Below are positions 57,778 to 64,000 of a stretch of DNA of 64,000 bases, one piece after another (the first letter of the stretch is position 1; the number at the start of each line of letters is the position of its first letter). Under the pieces are notes generated by a model. That model did not search any database, had not been told where the DNA came from, and saw only the letters and a program-made list of their open reading frames with translations. This DNA comes from Halobacteriales archaeon QS_8_69_73 (GTDB taxonomy: Archaea; Halobacteriota; Halobacteria; Halobacteriales; Haloarculaceae), in the NCBI GenBank assembly GCA_003022945.1, contig PXRZ01000014.1:1-64000 (forward strand). The letters are read 5' to 3'. The position numbers were made by a program, and so were the translations under genes.

Positions 57778-58008
57778 TCAGCCGTCCCGTGCGGCGGTCG
57801 CCACCTCCAGCGAGAGGAAGAAGCCGTAGTAGGCGACGACGCCGGCGGCCATGAGGAGGTAGTACGCCCACGTCGGCCCGTCGACGACCCGGAACAGCGC
57901 GTTCACGAGCGTCACCCAGGCGACGGCGAACAGCAGGTCGGTGACGATGCCGCCGCGGTGCTCGCGGAGGTGGTCGCCGAGCCGCTCGAGGACGCCGTCG
58001 CCGGCCAT
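57778..58008 (-). CDS. Small membrane protein
   Basis: DHLREHRGGIVTDLLFAVAWVTLVNALFRVVDGPTWAYYLLMAAGVVAYYGFFLSL. Confidence 0.7.
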   Translation of the reverse strand: MAGDGVLERLGDHLREHRGGIVTDLLFAVAWVTLVNALFRVVDGPTWAYYLLMAAGVVAYYGFFLSLEVATAARDG

Positions 58009-58038
58009 ACTGGCTCGTGGCCGCCGTCGGCAAAGTGG

Positions 58039-59520
58039 CTACCGCCCGCGGCCGCCGCCCGGTCCGGTCGGGTCGCAATCCCGGGAAACCACCTCGATCC
58101 GCCGCCGGTCGCCGCCGCCGACGGCCGGAATCGGCTCCTCGACCAGGTACACCGACACCGAGCGGACGGCCGCTTCCCGGCCCGGTGCGCCGCGACGGCA
58201 GAGGTAGGCGCCGAGCGGCCGTTGCATCGCCGTTTCGGCGTTCCGGGTCTCGGCGAGATACCGGTGCCAGAGCGTGCTCGGGTAGGTCTCGGCGGCGTCC
58301 GGCGGGGTCCAGTCGACGGCCGACCCGTCGAGGGCGTCGACCCGCTCGCCGGTCGCCAGCGTCGCCGGCGCCACGACCCACCGGGTCGTGGTCGGCGGCG
58401 TCGGGGCGAACAGCTGCCAGACATAGCCGTCCGTCTCGACGTCGGCCGCCTCGCCCGGGCGCTCGACGCCGGCCAGTGCCGTCGCCGGCCAGACGACCGA
58501 CCCGACGAGCAGCACGGCGACGACGACCGTCCCCGCGACCCGGCCGGCGCGGGCGACCGACGATGGGAGGGTGGGGTCGTCCCGGAGCCGCGCCCGGAGG
58601 CGGTCGCGTAGGCCGGCCGTCCGCCCGGCCGCCGGGGCGACGACCCGTTCGAGGCGGTCCCAGACGGGCGCCGGGAGGTATATCGACAGCATCGCGACGA
58701 CGACCAGCGGAAAGAGCCCGAGCCGCATCGTCAAGAGCATCCCGACGTGGGCGGCGGCGTAGGCGGCGACGGCGAGGACGCGGCGCCGGCCGGTCGTCAG
58801 CACCAGCACCGGCGACGCCGCCAGCATCCCGACCCACAGCCAGTTCACCGCCACCAGCAGCTCCGGGAACGCGGTCGCGTACGGTCCGAGCCGGACGGAA
58901 AACTGCTCCAGTTCGAGGACGTACCGGACGGCCCGGCCGCTCGTCCAGGCGCCGCCGTGGAGCTTGAAACCGGCGTTGGCCAGGTAGACGACGACGAGCT
59001 GCAGGCAGAACGCCGCCGTGGCGGGGGTGACGACGCGCCGCGGGCGGTCGGCCGACCGGACGGCGTCGACCGACCAGCGACCACCCAATGGTAGGAAGAC
59101 ACTGAACAGCAGCGACAGCGCCAGCAGGCCGTCGCCGCCGTTGAGCACGTACCGGTTGCGGAGGTACAGTGACAGCAGCAGATAACAGGTGCCGGCCGTC
59201 GCCGCGCGGGTCCGGTAGCCGACGACGACGGCGGCGGCGGCCGCGGCGGTCAACGCGAACAGCGCCGCCTGTCCCCGCCAGGACCCGACCTGGGCGTGGA
59301 CCGATAGCGAGGCGAGCGCCGGTGCCGTCTCCGCGAGCGTCGACCGTGGCAGGACGCCGGCGTCGGTGTAGAAGGCCGTCAGGTGACGCGCCCGCAGCCC
59401 GAGGTCGGCCAGCACCAACAGCCCGATTGCGACCCGGAACGCCGCCAGCGCCCGGGCGTCGATTCCGACCCGGCGGGCGAGCGCGCGGCGCCAGCGGTCG
59501 CGGCGGCTCTCGGCGGGCAT
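58039..59520 (-). CDS. HTTM (vitamin K-dependent carboxylase-like) membrane protein
   Basis: ALAAFRVAIGLLVLADLGLRARHLTAFYTDAGVLPR; LLSLYLRNRYVLNGGDGLLALSLLFSVFLPLGGRWSVDA; VYLANAGFKLHGGAWTSG. Confidence 0.88.
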   Translation of the reverse strand: MPAESRRDRWRRALARRVGIDARALAAFRVAIGLLVLADLGLRARHLTAFYTDAGVLPRSTLAETAPALASLSVHAQVGSWRGQAALFALTAAAAAAVVVGYRTRAATAGTCYLLLSLYLRNRYVLNGGDGLLALSLLFSVFLPLGGRWSVDAVRSADRPRRVVTPATAAFCLQLVVVYLANAGFKLHGGAWTSGRAVRYVLELEQFSVRLGPYATAFPELLVAVNWLWVGMLAASPVLVLTTGRRRVLAVAAYAAAHVGMLLTMRLGLFPLVVVAMLSIYLPAPVWDRLERVVAPAAGRTAGLRDRLRARLRDDPTLPSSVARAGRVAGTVVVAVLLVGSVVWPATALAGVERPGEAADVETDGYVWQLFAPTPPTTTRWVVAPATLATGERVDALDGSAVDWTPPDAAETYPSTLWHRYLAETRNAETAMQRPLGAYLCRRGAPGREAAVRSVSVYLVEEPIPAVGGGDRRRIEVVSRDCDPTGPGGGRGR

Positions 59521-59571
59521 TCTCGCTGGCGTTGCGCGCTGACGGTAATATGTCTTCCGTGGTCGGCCCGC

Positions 59572-60543
59572 TCAGAACAGCGTCTCGTCGTCGTCGAGCA
59601 CCCGCGCGGGGCCGCCGACCTCCCAGATTCGGGTGTCGACGCCCGTCTCGGCGACGGCCGTCTCGACCCGGTCGACGAACCGGGCGGTCGTGTTCACGTA
59701 AACGGAGGCACCGGTGTCCGTCGAGAAGTACGCCGGGACGCCGTCGTCCCGGAGCTCGCGGACGGTCTCGAACACCTCGAGGGTCTCCGGTTGCCAGTAG
59801 ACCCACCCTGAAGGGCCGGTCATCGTCGTCGCCGCCAGCGACAGCGAGTCGTGCTCGGCCGTCTCGAAGGTCGTCTCGAACTCCGCCGCCCGCAGCGAGT
59901 GCCGCACCGTCCGGATCTGCTCGTGGATGTGGGCCATCCGCGCCTCGAACATGTGGCTGTCGGCGGCCTCGCGGTGGGCCTCGGCGGTGTGTTTGAACGC
60001 CGGCACCTCCGCGGCGACGATCCGGAGGTCCTCCTCGAGGTCCGACGCCAGCCGCTCCGAGCGGCAGTCGACGTCGTCGTCGCCGGCGTGGAGATGCGAG
60101 AAGGCGCCGGTGACGGCCCGGGCGGCCGACGCCGACCCCCGACGGGCGACCGCCGACATCTGGGGGTGTGTGAGTTCGAGGTCGGCCGCGGCACACAGCG
60201 CGACGGCGGCGGCCGCGAAGCCCGATGCCGAGGAGCCGAAGCCGATGTTCGTCGGGAAGTCGTTGACCGACTCGAGGCGGGCGCGGGCCTCGAGGCCGGC
60301 CAGCTCGCGGACCCGGTCGACGACCGACCGGACCCGCTCGGCGCCGCGGCCCTCGAGGCCCTCGCCGTCGACGACGTAGCGGTCGGCCTCCAGGTCGGGG
60401 TCGAACTCGACGGTCGTCCTCGTGTGACTCGGCGCGGTACAGACGGAAATGGAGTCGTGATACGGGAGGCGCAACTCCTCGTCGTGCATCCCGTGGTACT
60501 TGACCAGCCCCTGGATGGGGTGGGCCTTCGCGGTCGCCTTCAT
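59572..60543 (-). CDS. Mevalonate-pathway decarboxylase (diphospho-/phosphomevalonate decarboxylase family)
   Basis: [69 protein letters not shown]. Confidence 0.92.
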   Translation of the reverse strand: MKATAKAHPIQGLVKYHGMHDEELRLPYHDSISVCTAPSHTRTTVEFDPDLEADRYVVDGEGLEGRGAERVRSVVDRVRELAGLEARARLESVNDFPTNIGFGSSASGFAAAAVALCAAADLELTHPQMSAVARRGSASAARAVTGAFSHLHAGDDDVDCRSERLASDLEEDLRIVAAEVPAFKHTAEAHREAADSHMFEARMAHIHEQIRTVRHSLRAAEFETTFETAEHDSLSLAATTMTGPSGWVYWQPETLEVFETVRELRDDGVPAYFSTDTGASVYVNTTARFVDRVETAVAETGVDTRIWEVGGPARVLDDDETLF

Positions 60544-60604
60544 GCAGGTCCTGCGGCGGAAGGCGTCTTGGCAGTTTCGAAGCGGCCCTCGGAGGCCTGG
60601 GGGC

Positions 60605-60970
60605 CTACGACGCCACGCGCTCGCCGACTCGCCACTCGTACACCAGATAGTAGGCAGCGGCGAGGATGCCGACCAGCGCGATGACTCGCAGTGCCAGTCC
60701 GACGATATCCGACGAGAGGAGCGGATAGGCTCGGAAGAACGCGTACGGACCGAGTCCGAGGACGTACACGACGCTGACGAACAGCCACAGTCGACGGATG
60801 TCGACGTCCCGCCGGGTGACGAGCAGGTACGCAGCGACGGGCGCCCCAAAGACGCCGAGGAGCATCAGAGACACGGAGGCTGGCCCGGCAGAGAGGGTGC
60901 CGAGCGTCCCCGACCCGATGCCGACGAGCGCCGCGAGGGCGAACCAGCAGAGAACGAACCGTTCAGACAT
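60605..60970 (-). CDS. Membrane protein, hypothetical
   Basis: 121 aa with four TM segments. Confidence 0.7.
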   Translation of the reverse strand: MSERFVLCWFALAALVGIGSGTLGTLSAGPASVSLMLLGVFGAPVAAYLLVTRRDVDIRRLWLFVSVVYVLGLGPYAFFRAYPLLSSDIVGLALRVIALVGILAAAYYLVYEWRVGERVAS

Positions 60971-61426
60971 ATCTCGTCACACCCACGTGGTCGGCGCCGT
61001 GTGCATCGTACGAGAATGCTCCCACCCGAGACGCGGGACGAGCCGACCGGGGTCGTCCATGTCACTGCCTAACGGAGCTCGGTTCCGGTCGACGGCGACG
61101 GACTCCGAACGGGCCGTCGCCGCGAGCCGTACTGCAGCGTCCAGGGAACGACGTGCTCCCGCGGCACGACCCGGACGACCACGTCGCGGTCGAGCTGGCG
61201 GTCGGCCGCGGAGTCGACGCCGACCTCGGGGTCGTCGTGCGACCCCTCGCATTCGGGCCGACGAACTCGAGGCGGTGGGTCGCGAGCGCCGTCGCTGGTA
61301 CCGTCAGCGCCTCCATCGTCGTGACGGCCTCGCCAGGACAGGCGTGCCGGCTGCGGAAAAAGGGGGGTTTTGGAACCCGAGCGGCCGTGTCCGTGCCCGA
61401 TACACGGCGGCGCGACGGACCAGCGT

Positions 61427-62590
61427 TCAAGGCCAGGAGCCGCTCTCCTCGTAGGCATCGGCGACGCGCTCGATGGCGACGACGTAGGCGGCCGTCCGGA
61501 AGCTCGGAAGCTCCTTCTGTTCGTAGGCGTCGACCAGCCCCTCGAAGCCCTCGACGATGTGGCGATCCAGTTCCTCGACGACCCGCTCTTCGGTCCAGTA
61601 GAACCGCTGGCGGTTCTGGACCCACTCGAAGTACGACACCGTGACGCCGCCGGCGTTGGCGAGGACGTCGGGGAAGACGTAGACGTCGCGGTCGGTGAGA
61701 ACCGCGTCGGCGTCCGGCGTCAGCGGGCCGTTGGCCGCCTCGACGATGACGTCGGCGCCCACGTCCCGCGCGAGGTCGGCGTCGATGGCGTTTTCCAGCG
61801 CCGTGTACTGCTTGACGGCGCGGGCGTCGAGCCCGTCGGGGTGGTACACCGCCCCCGAGGAGTCCGACACCGCGACGACGTCGGCGCCGAGTTCGGACTC
61901 GATGAACTTCGCCGCGACGCTGCCGGCGTTGCCGTAGCCTTGGACGGCGACGGTCGCCCCTGCCGGGTCCTTGTCGAGATAATCGAACGCCTCCCGCGCC
62001 GTCAGCATCGTCGACCGGCCGGTCGCCTCGACACGGCCGCATGACCCCCCGGAGTCGATGGCCTTGCCGGTGACGACGCCCGGTTCGGTCGTCCCCTCCA
62101 ACGTCTCGTAGGTGTCTTTGATCCAGTTCATCTCCCGCTGGCCGGTGTTGACGTCCGGCGCCGGGATGTCCCGGTCCGCACCGATGAGCGGCCGCAGCTC
62201 CGTGGCGAACGAGCGGGTGATCCGCTCCAGTTCGGCGTCGGAGTAGTCGATCGGGTCGATCTCGATGCCGCCCTTCCCGCCGCCGTACGGGATGTCGACG
62301 ACGGCGCACTTGTACACCATCCATCCCGACAGCGCCTTCACCTCGTCGCGGGTCACCCCCGGGTGATAGCGGACCCCGCCCTTGTACGGTCCGCGGTCGC
62401 CGTTGAACTGCGAGCGATAGGCCTGGAACACCTCCAGCGACCCGTCGTCGAGCTCGACGGTGAGGCTCGTCTCCAGCACCCGCTCCGGATGCTTCAGTCG
62501 CTTGAGAACGTCGGCGCCGACGTCGATGTACTCCGCGGCGTCGTCGATCTGCTCCTGCAGGCTCTCGAACGGATTGACGTCACCCGACAT
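61427..62590 (-). CDS. Glu/Leu/Phe/Val dehydrogenase (glutamate dehydrogenase), apparent internal deletion
   Basis: [112 protein letters not shown]; lacks DLLVPAALENAI (reads [13 protein letters not shown]). Confidence 0.93.
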   Translation of the reverse strand: MSGDVNPFESLQEQIDDAAEYIDVGADVLKRLKHPERVLETSLTVELDDGSLEVFQAYRSQFNGDRGPYKGGVRYHPGVTRDEVKALSGWMVYKCAVVDIPYGGGKGGIEIDPIDYSDAELERITRSFATELRPLIGADRDIPAPDVNTGQREMNWIKDTYETLEGTTEPGVVTGKAIDSGGSCGRVEATGRSTMLTAREAFDYLDKDPAGATVAVQGYGNAGSVAAKFIESELGADVVAVSDSSGAVYHPDGLDARAVKQYTALENAIDADLARDVGADVIVEAANGPLTPDADAVLTDRDVYVFPDVLANAGGVTVSYFEWVQNRQRFYWTEERVVEELDRHIVEGFEGLVDAYEQKELPSFRTAAYVVAIERVADAYEESGSWP

Positions 62591-62769
62591 GCCGCGTACG
62601 TCGGCCAGTCGGCGCTTAAGCGTGACGAATCATATCACCATCAACTTCGCCCCCCGGTCGACGGTAGTCATCGGAACGGATCAAATTCGAGCGATAGATA
62701 AAGAACAAATATAAAAAGACCGGTACGTATTCTACTCGTCATATGGACAAAAATTCGGAACGATATTTG

Positions 62770-63753
62770 TCACCTATATCCTAAAGACTCCAATCGATCT
62801 TTGATCGTGTCATCGGGAACGTTCCTTTGTCTCCCTTCGACCCCGCGCATGATATCCTTTCGTTCGTCATGAGGACATTCGAACCATGGTACCTCTAGCA
62901 ATGGCTTGGTGTACACTTCTGGATGACCGTAGCGGCACGACAGTCGCGGCAGCCACCGTTCGACTCGAAGTGCTCGTTCGCCTAACAGGTTCCCGTGATC
63001 CGAAGTAAGCACTGTCTTTCCGTTTAGCTCGTCAAGTAGCACCTCACTTTGTTCCAAGACGAGTCGGAGATTCTCATCGTACGCTCGCTGGACTTCCTCT
63101 TTACTAACCTCACCGTCCTCGAGTTGCTCCCATACCGTCGGTGCATACCTGCGCGGCTCTCTTCCCTGCGCGCTAAGGCGAGAAGCTTCCAAATCGGAGT
63201 GCTCTCCGAGTTCTTGACCCAAATCACCGATGAACGGGTAATGCGGCTGCATGAAGTGAACAAGTAGCCGCTTATTCGGATACTTCTCGGCAGCGGCACG
63301 GGTGTATTCGACGACATCCTTCGGTAGCACCGTCTCGTGTTCGTCATCCCAAGCGTCCTGCCAGACCGGATAGAGAGCGGCAAAGTCTATGTCGACATCC
63401 GCAAACTCATACTGCGGACTCGCCGTCACGTAGACGGTATCCGAAAGGGTCTGGCCGTTGAAGTTCCGTTCCATCCATCTCGGTGTCTTCGGTCCTAACG
63501 AGATTCGCGTCTCCAACTTTCCATCGAACCAGCAGATACGGTCGAACATATCAGGCCGACATGCATCAAAAACCAGTAGATTATCCCAATCTTCGTGAAA
63601 GATGTGGCAGCCACCACCCAAACGATGCATAACGACACGTTCATGCAAATCATTGACCCGATTTCTCCAGCGCCAGCTGGCAAATCGCTCGACTCCCTTC
63701 GCTACTTCGATAGCCCCGCCCTGTTCGTACAATTCCCGTACCCGCCCTATCAT
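62770..63753 (-). CDS. Sulfatase/alkaline phosphatase superfamily-like protein
   Basis: DNLLVFDACRPDMFDRICWFDGKLETRISLGPKTPRWMERNF; VHFMQPHYPFIGD; VLTSDHGNLLGERA. Confidence 0.75.
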   Translation of the reverse strand: MIGRVRELYEQGGAIEVAKGVERFASWRWRNRVNDLHERVVMHRLGGGCHIFHEDWDNLLVFDACRPDMFDRICWFDGKLETRISLGPKTPRWMERNFNGQTLSDTVYVTASPQYEFADVDIDFAALYPVWQDAWDDEHETVLPKDVVEYTRAAAEKYPNKRLLVHFMQPHYPFIGDLGQELGEHSDLEASRLSAQGREPRRYAPTVWEQLEDGEVSKEEVQRAYDENLRLVLEQSEVLLDELNGKTVLTSDHGNLLGERALRVERWLPRLSCRYGHPEVYTKPLLEVPWFECPHDERKDIMRGVEGRQRNVPDDTIKDRLESLGYR

Positions 63754-63815
63754 AAGATCTCTACGAGTGTTCCCGTAGTGTGGTTAAATATATACCGAGA
63801 GACACGACACCACGT

Positions 63816-64000
63816 TTATATCTCGGCGTCGCCGCCGGCCGCGCGGTACCGTTCGACGATGCGCTCGGCGCGGGCGACGAGCGGTGCGTCGATCATCTCG
63901 TCGTCGACGCGGACGACACCGCGGTCGTCGGCGACTTCGCGAGCGGCGAGCACCTTCTCGGCCCACTCGATCTCCTCGGCGTCGGGCGTGAACGCCTCGT
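63816..64000 (-). CDS. HpcH/HpaI aldolase / CitE-like lyase, C-terminal part (truncated by window end)
   Basis: EAFTPDAEEIEWAEKVLAAREVADDRGVVRVDDEMIDAPLVARAERIVERYRAAGGDAEI*. Confidence 0.65.
   Translation of the reverse strand, partial: EAFTPDAEEIEWAEKVLAAREVADDRGVVRVDDEMIDAPLVARAERIVERYRAAGGDAEI

Noticed and set aside
57725-60196. 823-aa reverse ORF
   Set aside because: Off-frame reading of the HTTM, small membrane and decarboxylase genes; Arg/Pro-rich nonsense
61069-61400. Possible small reverse gene with MEALTVPATALATHRLEFVGPNARG
   Set aside because: Frame could not be followed convincingly and no family recognised; might be another disrupted gene but support is too weak

Overview
Haloarchaeal chromosomal window: high GC, acidic proteomes, dense coding on both strands. 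No species-level call is made. Housekeeping content includes 7S/SRP RNA, tRNA-Arg(TCG), a rps15 / DHH protein / pcc1 / rps3ae cluster, RNase P Rpp21 subunit, YhbY protein, MscS channel, DGGGP synthase (UbiA), mevalonate-pathway decarboxylase, RibL-type FAD synthase, JAMM protein, DHH nuclease and Glu dehydrogenase. A copper-handling island lies at ~13.1-22.6 kb. A lower-GC Fic/Doc islet follows a tRNA-Arg whose 3' end is partly duplicated. A second islet (~47.6-50.2 kb) is flanked by a direct repeat of a gene 3' end. Main unexplained signals: (1) a ~340 bp array of about 13 tandem perfect or near-perfect hairpins, most with 3-nt loops (31.56-31.90 kb), with related modules beside the SRP RNA gene (39.88-40.38 kb); (2) a three-copy dispersed repeat with conserved ends and a variable CTCGC/GCGAG-rich interior (24.2, 52.5, 56.4 kb); (3) at least eleven conserved genes that each lack a short internal block (roughly 25-50 codons, estimated from family knowledge), some frameshifted and some in frame, including loss of the CopA DKTGT motif and the PhoD GDxIYE motif. 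The third pattern may be an assembly artefact and needs read-level checking before any biological reading. All family calls come from reading translations; no database search was run.
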